A stretch of DNA of 64,000 nt from an uncultured Clostridia bacterium (GCA_934465535.1 CAKSKV010000001.1:1-64000), one strand, 5' to 3'. Positions 8,367 through 16,791 are shown, counted from the stretch's first letter. Notes: generated from the sequence alone by a model not told the origin. Translations and numbers: made by a program.

Positions 8367-9500
8367 TCAGACAAAGCCCTTTATAAGCTGGCAGAAAACA
8401 AGCAGCACGGCAAGAAAGCCGAAATTATAGGCGGAGAATTCCGCGATATACCGCCCGGTCCGGCCGGGGTTGTGAGAGGTGTACTGACGGAAGGTTATAA
8501 GGCTTGCAAGGGAGGCGATAAGCGTGCCGGCGCCGCCTATGTTTACCCCCATAAGCAGCTCGCGCCAGTTATCGGTGAACTGCGACAGCAGTATTGCGGA
8601 GGGGACATTGCTTATGAACTGGCAGGACAGTGCGCTTACAAGCAGGGTATTCCTTTTAAGAAGGGCGGAAAAGAAGGAGCGCACTGCCTCGATGCGGGAC
8701 ATATTGCCTGCAAATATAAAGAAGAAAACAAAGGTTAAAAGCAGGGGATAATCCACATCGCGCAGAGCCTTGCGGTCGGCAAAGAGCAGCACGGCGGGAA
8801 TGATTATCAGCCCGATGTAATAGGGGATGCCGCGAAAAACTATTACCACGGACAGGGCAAAAAGCGCAAGATACAGGGCGGTGCGCCCGCGCGGCAGACG
8901 GATGGGCTCGCCTTTAAGCTCAAGGGGCTCGCGTTTTACGGCAAATATGCAGCAAAGGGTTATCAGCAGCACGGAAAGCACAAAGGGCGGAGCCATGGTG
9001 AGCATAAATTCACCGTTTGGTATGCCGAAGCGGGAATAGAGATACAGATTCTGCGGGTTGCCGAAGGGGGTGAGCATACCGCCGAGGTTTGCCGCGATAT
9101 TCTGCATAATGAAGGTGAAGGACATATACTTTTCCTTGCCGGTTGAGGAAAGCACAAGATACCCAAGAGGAAGGAAGGTGAGCAGCGCCATATCGTTTGC
9201 AATGAGCATGGAGCCGATAAAGGTGATGTAGACAAGGGCAAGCACGGCCATGCGCGCGCTGCTGCAAAGCCCCACGAGGCGGCGGGCGACGGCATAGAAA
9301 AAGCCGATGTTTTTAAGGGCGCACACAACAGCCAGCACGCAGAACAGGCAGGTGAGCGTGCGGAAATCAAAATAGCCGGCGTATTGGCTGTCCGGCGGGA
9401 CGATGATGCATGTTATAACGGCTGCGGCAAAAGCGACGGTCAAAACCGTATTGCGGCGGAAAAATATAGCGATGCTAAGAAAAAATTTTTTTATCGTCAT
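8367..9500 (-). CDS. Second SLC13/ArsB-type permease
   Basis: A 377-residue polytopic membrane protein related to, but not a close copy of, the permease at 5933. GSMLIANDMALLTFLPLGYL and NLGGMLTPFGNPQNLYL, with SNVPSAILLSQF in the second half, match the anion/citrate transporter superfamily core. It is shorter than the usual 420-460 residues. The ATG at 9500 fits the start of the first helix, though its ribosome site (GCAGG) is weak; an upstream in-frame ATG at 9548 is an alternative. It follows the epimerase gene on the same strand after a terminator-like hairpin. The substrate is unknown. Confidence 0.75.
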   Translation of the reverse strand: MTIKKFFLSIAIFFRRNTVLTVAFAAAVITCIIVPPDSQYAGYFDFRTLTCLFCVLAVVCALKNIGFFYAVARRLVGLCSSARMAVLALVYITFIGSMLIANDMALLTFLPLGYLVLSSTGKEKYMSFTFIMQNIAANLGGMLTPFGNPQNLYLYSRFGIPNGEFMLTMAPPFVLSVLLITLCCIFAVKREPLELKGEPIRLPRGRTALYLALFALSVVIVFRGIPYYIGLIIIPAVLLFADRKALRDVDYPLLLTFVFFFIFAGNMSRIEAVRSFFSALLKRNTLLVSALSCQFISNVPSAILLSQFTDNWRELLMGVNIGGAGTLIASLASLITFRQYTSHNPGRTGRYIAEFSAYNFGFLAVLLVFCQLIKGFV

Positions 9501-9637
9501 ATGAAATAGCCTGCTTTCATAGGGGCTGCGGCGTTTAAGGCTTGGCATAAAGCGCCGCAAGCGGAAATACCGAACAATTATATCACCGCAGCGCGGCAGG
9601 GGCAAACGCTTTGTTCACCGCGGACCTTTTTTGACAT

Positions 9638-9666
9638 AAAATATGCCGGATGCGGCGGCATCCGGC
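9638..9666 (-). terminator. Terminator of the isomerase-epimerase operon
   Basis: On the minus strand GCCGGATGC-CGCC-GCATCCGGC forms a perfect 9-bp stem followed by ATATTTT, just past the epimerase stop. Confidence 0.75.
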
Positions 9667-9694
9667 AAACGATGAAAAGGAAAGATGGGCAAAA

Positions 9695-10582
9695 TCAGTC
9701 TGCATAGTATTTTTTCAGCATATTGCGTTCAAAATTCAAAAGATATGCAGCTTCGGAGTCTATTACGGCCTCGCAGGGGTTTTCCACAAGGTCGCGGAAA
9801 ACATGGATATCCCGGCCCACTTCGCCGCCCTGCATTACAAAGGGCTCGCTTACTATCGGCCCGCGGTAGCCTATTTTTGCAAGGGAGGAGAATATTTCAT
9901 CCCAGTTTATATGTCCGCGGCCCGGCGCAGTGCGGTTGTTTTCCCCGGTGTGGAAGCTTTTTAGGCGTTCGGGTCCGACGGCTTCTATGGCCTTGGCAAA
10001 GCTTGTTTCCTCTATATTCATATGATAGGTGTCCAGCAGCACGCCGATGTTGGGGCTGTCCACGCGGGCAATATAATCAAGGGCCTCGGCGGCGGTGTTT
10101 ATAATGCAGGTTTCAAAGCGGTTTACCGCCTCAACACAGTAGGTTACGCCGCAGTCCTCCGCCGTTTTGATTATTTCCTTCATGCTTTTGACGGACTGAT
10201 CGAGATAGGGCTGTTTATTATCCATGATGGTTCCGGGAACGCCCCAGCCCGCATAGCTCACGCCGGAAAGCAGGGCGCCGCCCGCGATATGCATTTTGCG
10301 CACTATGTTTTGAAGATATTTTACTCCGCCGGTGCGCACGCTTTCATCAAGGGAGGAAACATCGTAGCGCGGGTCCAAGCCGAGGCTGTATGTAAGGGTT
10401 ATGCCGGCGTCGTCGGCAAGCCTGCGCAGGGAGCGAATGTGCTCATCCGTCATTTCCAGCAGCGGCTGAGCCTGAAATTCCAAAATGTCAAAGCCGATAT
10501 TTGCCGCCTTTTTTATGTATTTTGCGTGATCGGCATCCCAGTTTTTCTCCCAGAAGTTCATAAAGATACCCAGCTTATTCAT
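9695..10582 (-). CDS. D-psicose/D-tagatose 3-epimerase family enzyme
   Basis: A 295-residue TIM-barrel sugar epimerase. The four metal ligands of the D-psicose 3-epimerase family are in place: Glu151 (CVEAVNRFE), Asp184 (LLDTYHMNIEE), His211 (FHTGE) and Glu246 (VSEPFV), with GRGHINWDEI also conserved. These positions match those of the Clostridium cellulolyticum enzyme within one or two residues. It would epimerise a free ketose at C3. It lies 64 bases downstream of the isomerase gene on the same strand, so the two probably act in sequence on a rare sugar. The ATG at 10582 is preceded by an AAGGAG site. Confidence 0.9.
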   Translation of the reverse strand: MNKLGIFMNFWEKNWDADHAKYIKKAANIGFDILEFQAQPLLEMTDEHIRSLRRLADDAGITLTYSLGLDPRYDVSSLDESVRTGGVKYLQNIVRKMHIAGGALLSGVSYAGWGVPGTIMDNKQPYLDQSVKSMKEIIKTAEDCGVTYCVEAVNRFETCIINTAAEALDYIARVDSPNIGVLLDTYHMNIEETSFAKAIEAVGPERLKSFHTGENNRTAPGRGHINWDEIFSSLAKIGYRGPIVSEPFVMQGGEVGRDIHVFRDLVENPCEAVIDSEAAYLLNFERNMLKKYYAD

Positions 10583-10646
10583 ATTGCACTCCTTAAAAGT
10601 TTTTTATAAAACGGTGTTTTGAGGCGAAATCAGGCACGCGCACCGT

Positions 10647-12038
10647 TCAGATAGCGTCGATATCAAAATCAAGGTAGTTTTCAAACGCCTCGTTTATTGC
10701 GCGGCTCCAGCTTCCGGGGGCTATGGCCACATGGTGACGGTAGCCGTTTTTGCACATATAGCGGAGCATTGCTTCGGCATCCGGCTTGCAAAAGACGGCG
10801 CTGCAGCCGAAAAAGCCCTCGCCGGTGCTTTCCCCGGTGAGCTCACCTTGGGTTACAAAGGCGCAAAGACGGCCGTTTTCGGTTTTGAAGCTGCCCAGCG
10901 TGACATCGCCCGTGTACAGCTCGCCCTTGTTTATTCCCACACCGCTGCCCGGCCCGAAGGTTTTGCGGAACATAAGGTGCTCTTCTATATGTCCCTTGCC
11001 CTTCATCATGGAGCGGGGGGCGGGGCCGCAGTGGAACAGGATGCAGCGGTCCGGGTCGGAGTCGTAATTGTTGTTTACATCAAGCAGCATTACGGGGTGG
11101 TCGGAGGCAAGATAAAGCGCACGCATCATAACGGCGTTGTTTATATCCAGCTCGCATGCAGCGGCAATGCCGCGCTCATTAAGCTCGCCCAGCACAAGGC
11201 AGGGGGCAATGCCGTATCGGAGCTGAAGCTCGTTCCAGCAGCGGAGCGCTATGGCGTGAAGGTCGAATTCCTTTATAATGTCGTCCACGGCAACGCCGAG
11301 GCGGGCTATGTTTTCCAGCTTTTCCGGGGGATAGCTGCCGAAATCCGAAAGGGCGGCGTACAGTTCAGCCTTTTTTCTGACGGCATCTGCGGGGGCGGCA
11401 TCCATCCGGGCAAAAACATCGGAAAGGTCGATGCTTTCCACATTTATGCGGTGATTGGCCATGGCTATTTCATCGCAGCGCACGGTTTTAAAGGCAGTGG
11501 TGCGTGCGCCCAGCGCGCCGATATTGAAGCGGGAAAGACCGCTTACCGCGCGGCATACGCCGCCGAATATGCGAAGATCCTCGGCAAAGGAGGGGTCAAG
11601 CGGAGATACGGCGGTTTTCTGCGTGAGGGTGTAATGTATTCCCAGCTGGCGCAGCACATTGCACATGGCTATCTTGCCGCACAGGGCATCGCGGCGGTGG
11701 GCAAAATCCATATGGGAAAGTTCATCGGGATAGGCCTGCACAAGCACGGGGACATCGGCGTATTTAAGGGCCTCGGAGGCGCCGTTTTCATCGCCGAAAT
11801 TGGGCAGACACATGATGATGCCCTGATATTTTCCGCGATTTTTCTCAAGAAAATCGGCATAGAGCTTGCCTTCGGCTATGGTTTCGACGGCGCCGAAGCG
11901 GGTGAGGCTTTCCTCCATGGCGATGTAATCAAAGCCGGCGTCGGTGACGGCCTTTTCCATTTCGGCACGGGCGGCGGCAATGGATTCGCCCGGAAAAAAG
12001 CCGCGGTTTGCAAAATAAAGCGCAAAAGTGATTTTCAT
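10647..12038 (-). CDS. L-fucose/L-arabinose isomerase family protein
   Basis: A 463-residue protein related to the FucI/AraA isomerase superfamily, which interconverts aldoses and ketoses. Support comes from the overall length, the NELQLRYGIAPCLVLGELNERGI region, DVNNNYDSDPDRCILFHCGPAP, and the C-terminal GYRHHVAIAPG segment typical of the family's metal-binding C-terminal domain. ATG at 12038 is chosen because AAGGAACGG precedes it; the frame is open further upstream without a site. It heads an operon with the 3-epimerase, behind a strong promoter and a LacI-type operator. Isomerisation of a rare sugar followed by epimerisation is the likely role. Confidence 0.8.
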   Translation of the reverse strand: MKITFALYFANRGFFPGESIAAARAEMEKAVTDAGFDYIAMEESLTRFGAVETIAEGKLYADFLEKNRGKYQGIIMCLPNFGDENGASEALKYADVPVLVQAYPDELSHMDFAHRRDALCGKIAMCNVLRQLGIHYTLTQKTAVSPLDPSFAEDLRIFGGVCRAVSGLSRFNIGALGARTTAFKTVRCDEIAMANHRINVESIDLSDVFARMDAAPADAVRKKAELYAALSDFGSYPPEKLENIARLGVAVDDIIKEFDLHAIALRCWNELQLRYGIAPCLVLGELNERGIAAACELDINNAVMMRALYLASDHPVMLLDVNNNYDSDPDRCILFHCGPAPRSMMKGKGHIEEHLMFRKTFGPGSGVGINKGELYTGDVTLGSFKTENGRLCAFVTQGELTGESTGEGFFGCSAVFCKPDAEAMLRYMCKNGYRHHVAIAPGSWSRAINEAFENYLDFDIDAI

Positions 12039-12113
12039 TCCGTTCCTTTCCTTGTAGTGCAGCAGCGCATTAAAAAATGCGTATTGCACGGCAAAAGTGC
12101 GCATAGCAGCGCA

Positions 12114-12129
12114 ACATTATCGTTAATGT
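12114..12129. promoter_or_regulatory. LacI-type operator at the isomerase promoter
   Basis: ACATTATCGTTAATGT is a 16-bp pseudo-palindrome whose halves match at seven of eight positions, with the central CG typical of LacI-family sites. It lies just after the predicted transcription start of the isomerase-epimerase operon. The LacI-type repressor at 14027 is the natural candidate to bind it, but this is inferred. Confidence 0.55.
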
Positions 12130-12142
12130 GACCTGCGGATTT

Positions 12143-12171
12143 ATTTTACTGTTTTTAAGAGCGTATGTCAA
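12143..12171 (-). promoter_or_regulatory. Promoter of the isomerase-epimerase operon
   Basis: On the minus strand TTGACA (12166-12171), a 17-bp spacer and TAAAAT (12143-12148) form a near-consensus sigma-A promoter. A LacI-type operator follows directly downstream. Confidence 0.75.
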
Positions 12172-12677
12172 TATTTTTTTTGAAAATTTTTTTGATAAAT
12201 TTGCCGTGAGGGGCGCAGCTGCAAGAAACGCGGGCTTTGAGGGAGGCGGCTGCGGGGGAAGCGGGAGGCGCGGCTGTGCTGCAATGCAGAAATTGACAGA
12301 AACCAAATCGGAACAGCAGCCGCTCTGACTTGGGATGGTTTTTCTGTTGCTTTTGGGTGCCGAACAAAAAAGAGAAAGAGAAGAGAAAAACGGATTTTTG
12401 CTTTGAAGCTGTGCTTTCTATTCTTTTCCGGCATGACACTTTTTTGCCCGAGGTACTTGAAAAATTCCATATTCATGGTATAATAAAAATGCAATTTGAT
12501 GAAACTGAACCTTTTCGATGGAACGCCATTGAAAACGAACCGGCTAATCTTCTGTAATGCTATTATGAGGATTGCCCTTTGAGGCTTATAGCAATAGGTC
12601 GCCCTATGGTCGGTTACATGCTTTTGTTGAATTGACTTCATCACGGGAGGCAATCGGCTCTTTCTGTATATACAAAA

Positions 12678-13661
12678 ATGGGAAAGAGCAAGCAGCAGTT
12701 CATGGACTTGAATAGAGAAACCGCCATGCGGCTTTGGAACAAGTCATTTGGTAAGGATACGAAGGCAGCGGATTTTGCCGGAAGAATCATCGCCAAGGGG
12801 GCTTATAATGACCGCAACAGCGAGTTCGGATGGAATGTGGATCATGTACTTCCGCTAAGCAGAGGCGGCGTTACGGCAGACTATAATTTGGTTTGCTGCC
12901 ACATCGGTACGAACGATGAAAAGGCAGACAAATTTCCGTGCTTTACCGCAAACGGAATTGCTTTTGAAATCGTAAAGGTGCAGAATCATTACGAGATTCG
13001 GGCAAAGAGTAAGAAAAAAGAATCTGTCAAGGAGACAAAATCGGAAGAAGTGGATTTCTTCGATTCTGCATCGGGTATCAGATTCTTCAAAAAGCTTAAA
13101 GGTATTCAGAACAAGGAAAGATTCGTCGGAACCGTCTTCATCAGACTCCGGGGGCTTGCCAACACGGCGGTTGTTGATTTCATTGAAGAAATGATGAGCA
13201 CTGAGGACATTTCTTTTAAGACAGAGCGCTCTTATGACGGCAGTGAGCTAATCATCGTTGCAAGGAATTATGATATGCCGCTGAAGGATGATATTTCGGA
13301 ATTGCTCGATAAGTGCATTCTTCTCAATACCTATCTTGGCAAATATTTTGTCCCCAGTGACTACATTACGACTTATGATATTTATTACAGAGTTGACCGC
13401 TTTGATGATAAGGCATCCATGTACGGACAAGTCGAAAACATCGATTGGACGAGTATGACATATCGTAATTCTTATTGTTGTGTATTTGCACTCTCTTATC
13501 AACATGGCGGGAGCAATACCTTATTTGTTAACGGGCTTGTGTTGGATAACACGGAGGCCGGCAAAAAGGTGGAAAAAAGCAGCGATGCTGGGTACACGGA
13601 GTACAATTATATTTACACAAAACTATCTGAAAATCTGAAAAAGGAGGTAAGCGGAAAGTAA
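12678..13661 (+). CDS. HNH endonuclease-domain protein with an unassigned C-terminal domain
   Basis: A 327-residue protein. Residues about 50-95 carry an HNH nuclease motif (WNVDHVLPLSRGGVTADYNLVCC...NDEKADKF) without zinc-binding cysteine pairs. A Lys/Glu-rich linker (about 110-130) leads to a domain of about 200 residues that I do not recognise. The gene is AT-richer than its neighbours and stands alone between a rare-sugar operon and a LacI gene, with its own terminator, which suggests acquisition by transfer. No good ribosome site precedes the ATG at 12678; ATG at 12702 is an alternative start. A role in defence, mobile-element biology or DNA repair is possible but unproven. Confidence 0.7.
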   Translation: MGKSKQQFMDLNRETAMRLWNKSFGKDTKAADFAGRIIAKGAYNDRNSEFGWNVDHVLPLSRGGVTADYNLVCCHIGTNDEKADKFPCFTANGIAFEIVKVQNHYEIRAKSKKKESVKETKSEEVDFFDSASGIRFFKKLKGIQNKERFVGTVFIRLRGLANTAVVDFIEEMMSTEDISFKTERSYDGSELIIVARNYDMPLKDDISELLDKCILLNTYLGKYFVPSDYITTYDIYYRVDRFDDKASMYGQVENIDWTSMTYRNSYCCVFALSYQHGGSNTLFVNGLVLDNTEAGKKVEKSSDAGYTEYNYIYTKLSENLKKEVSGK

Positions 13662-13694
13662 GATAGCCGTTGCCTCTATGATGGATACTATGAG

Positions 13695-13729
13695 GGAGAA
13701 TGACGGGCGACAGTCATTTTCCTTTTTTT
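13695..13729 (+). terminator. Terminator after the HNH gene
   Basis: GGAGAATGAC and GTCATTTTCC form a 10-bp stem with one G-T pair, followed directly by seven T residues. Confidence 0.85.
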
Positions 13730-14026
13730 ATAAAATGATAATCGGAATTACATCGAATTGAAGCATGAAGAGCTTTTCAGAACGATTATGGGCGGTCGGG
13801 AGCGGAAGACTGTAATCGATGAAGCTGCGCTTTAATGATGAATTTTTGAAAGAGCTGCTTCAATAAAATCAATTTCCGGGATTGTTGCCATTCTACCAAA
13901 ACAGCAGCCCATATTTTAGGCGAAGCGGGCGACGGAAAACGAAATAAAAGACGGCGGAAAATGAAAAAGCCGCGCTGAAAAACGCGGCAAAAAGATTTTT
14001 AGGATTTGAGGCGGCGGCCTTTAGAG
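13730..14026. other. Gene-poor spacer with a possible coding remnant
   Basis: No intact gene is seen. In one plus-strand frame bases about 13752-13834 read IELKHEELFRTIMGGRER and then a stop, without a start codon or ribosome site, which may be a decayed remnant linked to the HNH insertion. The right end carries the LacI gene terminator. Confidence 0.35.
13961..13988 (-). terminator. Terminator of the LacI-family gene
   Basis: On the minus strand GCCGCG-TTTTTCAG-CGCGGC is followed by TTTTTCATTTT, about 40 bases past the stop codon. Confidence 0.8.
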
Positions 14027-15016
14027 TTATACGGAGCTGCGCGCTACCATGAACGGGGGCAGAAGCTCGTCCGGCTGCTGTACGCCGGCAATAAGGGAAA
14101 ACAGCTGGGCTGCGCTTTTGCTGCCCAGCTCCCGTGCGCGGATATCCACCGTGGTAAGCGCTGGGGTTATAAGGGCGCCGCTTTCGGTGTTGTCATAGCC
14201 CATGACGGCGGTGTCTTGGGGAATGCGTATATCAAGCTCGCTCAGCGCCTTTACCGCTCCTATTGCCATGTAGTCACTAAGGGCAAATATTGCCCTGCCG
14301 CGGCAGCGAAAGGCAAGGCGGTTTTTTATGAGCGCGCGGGCCTCCTCAAGGGTGGGAGATATCTGAAATATTTCGGCGTGCTCCCGGCTTATGCCGTTTT
14401 CGTCAAGGCAGCGCATAAAGCCTTCGCAGCGGTCGGCAAAGGAGGAAATTATATGAGGGCCGCTGATTATAATAAAATCCCGTTTGCCCTTTTCAAGCAT
14501 ATGCCGACAGGCCATATATCCGCCCAGAAAATCATCGCTTCCGGCAAAGGGCTCGCCGCAGCCCGCAAGGCGGCGGGCAAGGAACACAAAGGGCAGCTTT
14601 CTGGCGCGCATAAGCTCTATTCCGGGCAGACTGTCGCCGGAAGGAAAGAGAATAATGCCGTCTGCACGGTGACACAGCGCGGTGTTTATTGCCTCCAGCT
14701 CGTATTCGGCCTTTTCGCTGCTGTTGAAAAGAAAAGCGGTGCAGCCGTGCTTTTGGCAGACGGCTTCTATTCCGCAGTAAAAGCTGCCGTATACAGGGTT
14801 GCGGATATCGGGGATAATAACGCCTATGCTGTCGGTTTTTCGCGCGCGCAGCGCACTTGCGGGGATGTTCTTCTGATACCCCATTTCCGCTGCGGCGCGC
14901 CGGATGAGAGCCTTTGTTTCCTGGGATATATCGGGCTTATCGCGCAGCGCACGGGAGACGGTATTGGCGGAAAAGCCCGTTGCCTGTGCAATATCGTTTA
15001 TGGTGATGCTGTTCAT
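14027..15016 (-). CDS. LacI-family transcriptional repressor
   Basis: A 329-residue regulator. Residues 1-55 form the LacI helix-turn-helix (TINDIAQATGFSANTVSRALRDKPDIS), followed by the hinge and a periplasmic-binding-protein-like sensor domain (SIGVIIPDIRNPVYGSFYCGIE...AVMGYDNTESGALITPALTTVD). The start is supported by AAAAGGAGC. It is the likely regulator of the isomerase-epimerase operon, whose promoter carries a LacI-type operator at 12114-12129, although the HNH gene now lies between them. The effector is probably the sugar substrate or a phosphorylated derivative. It begins 65 bases after the end of the interrupted nuclease domain. Confidence 0.92.
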   Translation of the reverse strand: MNSITINDIAQATGFSANTVSRALRDKPDISQETKALIRRAAAEMGYQKNIPASALRARKTDSIGVIIPDIRNPVYGSFYCGIEAVCQKHGCTAFLFNSSEKAEYELEAINTALCHRADGIILFPSGDSLPGIELMRARKLPFVFLARRLAGCGEPFAGSDDFLGGYMACRHMLEKGKRDFIIISGPHIISSFADRCEGFMRCLDENGISREHAEIFQISPTLEEARALIKNRLAFRCRGRAIFALSDYMAIGAVKALSELDIRIPQDTAVMGYDNTESGALITPALTTVDIRARELGSKSAAQLFSLIAGVQQPDELLPPFMVARSSV

Positions 15017-15080
15017 ACCGAGCTCCTTTTCGGATATGCTTAAAATGCGGGAAAGTGCGGCCGTATGCGCCGCTTATCCG

Positions 15081-15326
15081 TTAAGGATGACAGCTTCCGC
15101 AGGGGGAATAGCCGCGGTTTATAAGCGTATCGCGCGAGCCGGTAAAGTTTTCGCGGTTTGCATCCTTTATGCTGCTTACATGGCGGCAGGAGGCATAGTG
15201 GAAAACCTTGGTGTTGGTATTGAGCACATAGCTTTGCGCCTGAGCGGTGGAGGATGGCGAAGGCTTGGTAGTGGGCTTGGGCGTAGAGGACGGCTTGGGG
15301 GTGGGGGTCGGGGTGGTGCTTTCGTC
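15081..15326 (-). pseudogene. Orphaned C-terminal domain of the nuclease, behind an in-frame TAG
   Basis: Directly after the TAG that ends the nuclease (15327-15329) the same frame stays open for 81 residues to a TAA at 15081. It reads a Pro/Thr/Ser-rich linker (TTPTPTPKPSSTPKP) and then a compact domain with VFHYASCRHVSSI...GYSPCGSCHP. This Cys-pair module is commonly found at the C-terminus of clostridial secreted nucleases and competence-type proteins. No start codon or ribosome site begins it, so it would only be made by stop-codon readthrough. It is most simply a point mutation that split one gene. Confidence 0.75.
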
Positions 15327-16160
15327 CTAGAGGCTGCTTTCTCCGGTAAGATAATCGATTTTTACTCCGGGCTGCACATTGAAGATGAAAACATTGAAGC
15401 ATATGCCGTCCCCGTTGTCCTCAACGGAATAAGCCTCCAGCTGTACGCCGCGTGCCACCAGCTCGTCTCCGGCAAAGACCGGGGTGCAGCGGTACATTAC
15501 ATGATTGCCGGTATCCTTTATATAGTCGGCAACCATGTTTTCAAAGGGCAGCATGCCCTTGGTGTTAAGGTATCGGGTGCCGGTTATGAGATTGCGCTCA
15601 TTGGCGTTTTCCCCGGTAAGCTGGAAGCCTATAAGATGGCAGCGGTTATAGAGATATTTGCCGTCCACAAAATCGTACTTTGCGGTGTGCCAGCCAGTGG
15701 GCTTTACCTGACCTATGGGGCCGCGGGTAAGCGTGGGCATGATGTCCCGCCCGATGCAGGCCTCGGCTGCTGTGCAGCGCCCGAGACGGTCAAGCTCGCC
15801 GTAGCGCTCCCATGAAGAGGTGCCCGTTTGCGAAAACGACGGGATACCGCCGTTTACAACGGCATACGGCTTGCCGGAATATTTAACAAGCGTAAGGTCG
15901 GTTTCCGTGTTTTTCGTGTTTGAGGAAGGGGAAGGCGTGGGCGCGGCGGAGCCCCCGGAGGAGGGGGATTCGGTTATATAAGGCTCGGGCGTGCGGCTCG
16001 CGTCCGCAGTGTATGAAGGAGCGGAGGAAAACGACGGTGCGGCGGAAGGGGCGGCGGTGTCTGTAAAGTAGCATCCGGTAAGGCACATAAGCGCCGTAAT
16101 AAGCGCCCCGGCTGCAAACGCAATGCTGCGTTTAAGTGCTTTTTTCGGAAATGAGTTCAT
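15327..16160 (-). CDS. Secreted DNA/RNA non-specific endonuclease, lipoprotein
   Basis: A 277-residue protein. Residues 1-30 form a lipoprotein signal ending in LTGC (Cys about 30), followed by a Ser/Pro/Thr-rich spacer to about residue 85. The catalytic region GKYLYNRCHLIGFQLTGENANERNLITGTRYLN matches the beta-beta-alpha nuclease family (EndA/streptodornase-type), with the metal-binding Asn in NERN. The product would act outside the cell, degrading DNA or RNA for nutrients or DNA uptake. The frame ends at TAG, after which an intact C-terminal domain continues in frame. The ATG overlaps the previous gene by four bases (ATGA), so translation is coupled. Confidence 0.85.
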   Translation of the reverse strand: MNSFPKKALKRSIAFAAGALITALMCLTGCYFTDTAAPSAAPSFSSAPSYTADASRTPEPYITESPSSGGSAAPTPSPSSNTKNTETDLTLVKYSGKPYAVVNGGIPSFSQTGTSSWERYGELDRLGRCTAAEACIGRDIMPTLTRGPIGQVKPTGWHTAKYDFVDGKYLYNRCHLIGFQLTGENANERNLITGTRYLNTKGMLPFENMVADYIKDTGNHVMYRCTPVFAGDELVARGVQLEAYSVEDNGDGICFNVFIFNVQPGVKIDYLTGESSL

Positions 16161-16600
16161 TCTATTTCTCCTTTATCTGCATTGCTATCGGTGCTGCGGC
16201 GCGTTCTTTTCCACAGTTCACAGGTGATCCTGTCATGGGAAAAGCCGGCAAAGTCGCGCAAGGACACCTGCTTAAACTCGGCGGCAAGGTTGGCATCAAA
16301 ATATACATCGGCGGGATAGAGCCGGTTCCAGCGGTATACGGTGACAAAATCCGCACGCTCTATAAAGCCGGAGGGGGGCAGCAGCTCGTCAAAGAATATA
16401 CCGTTTTCCGGCACCTCGGAAGGCGCGGCGGCAGCCGCCGTAAGACCTGCCTCCTTAAGCAGGGGAAGCGAATAGGGAAGAGCGTAAAGCGGGCCTTCGC
16501 AGTGTGCGGCAATATCGCCGGGCAGCAGACGGTCCCGGCTTTGGCGCCTGCCCAAAAACGCCATTCCGTTTTCATCGTCAAGACAAACAATAAGGTGCAT
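16157..16600 (-). CDS. Conserved hypothetical protein coupled to the nuclease gene
   Basis: A 147-residue soluble protein starting MHLIVCLDDENGMAFLGRRQSRDR. The DDxNGMxFxxRRQSxDR start and a later VYRWNRLYPAD segment belong to a family found in many Clostridia, which is often labelled ribonuclease Z in databases although the metallo-beta-lactamase motif (HxHxDH) is absent here. Its function is unknown to me. ATG at 16600 is chosen for the AAAGGAG site just upstream; the spacing is tight. Its stop overlaps the nuclease start by four bases, suggesting linked expression. Confidence 0.7.
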   Translation of the reverse strand: MHLIVCLDDENGMAFLGRRQSRDRLLPGDIAAHCEGPLYALPYSLPLLKEAGLTAAAAAPSEVPENGIFFDELLPPSGFIERADFVTVYRWNRLYPADVYFDANLAAEFKQVSLRDFAGFSHDRITCELWKRTRRSTDSNADKGEIE

Positions 16601-16762
16601 ATGCTCCTTTCCGCAGGCAAAAAAGCCGTGCATTGACAGAATTCATTGAAGAAATGCCGAATAATTATACTTTATGTGCAGGCTATTATAGCATATGCGG
16701 CGGGAAAAGTCATATTTTTTCGAAAAAGGACTGGCGCAAGACGACAGGCTTCGGTGTTTATG

Positions 16763-16791
16763 TTGCAAAGGAGTGTGCGGTCTGCTATAAT
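16763..16791 (+). promoter_or_regulatory. Promoter of the AraC-family gene at 16891
   Basis: TTGCAA (16763-16768), a 17-bp spacer and TATAAT (16786-16791) lie about 100 bases before the start codon. Confidence 0.65.

Larger units (their letters stand above)
12039..12677. other. Intergenic region holding the isomerase promoter and HNH upstream region
   Basis: The left part (to about 12180) carries the promoter and operator of the minus-strand isomerase operon. The rest has no convincing gene. A stretch at 12570-12655 has inverted arms GATTGCC and GGCAATC about 70 bases apart and a small ATAGG-TCGC-CCTAT hairpin between them, so a structured leader ahead of the HNH gene is possible. TGGTATAATAA near 12477-12486 could be a -10 element for that gene. 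Confidence 0.4.

Noticed and set aside
10731..12131. 466-codon plus-strand frame across the isomerase gene
   Set aside because: Antisense shadow; no ribosome site, and the opposite strand has clear family motifs.
15327..15329. TAG read as pyrrolysine or another amino acid throughout the genome
   Set aside because: RF1 is present and TAG is the natural stop of the gene at 19712; no pyrrolysine genes are seen in the window.
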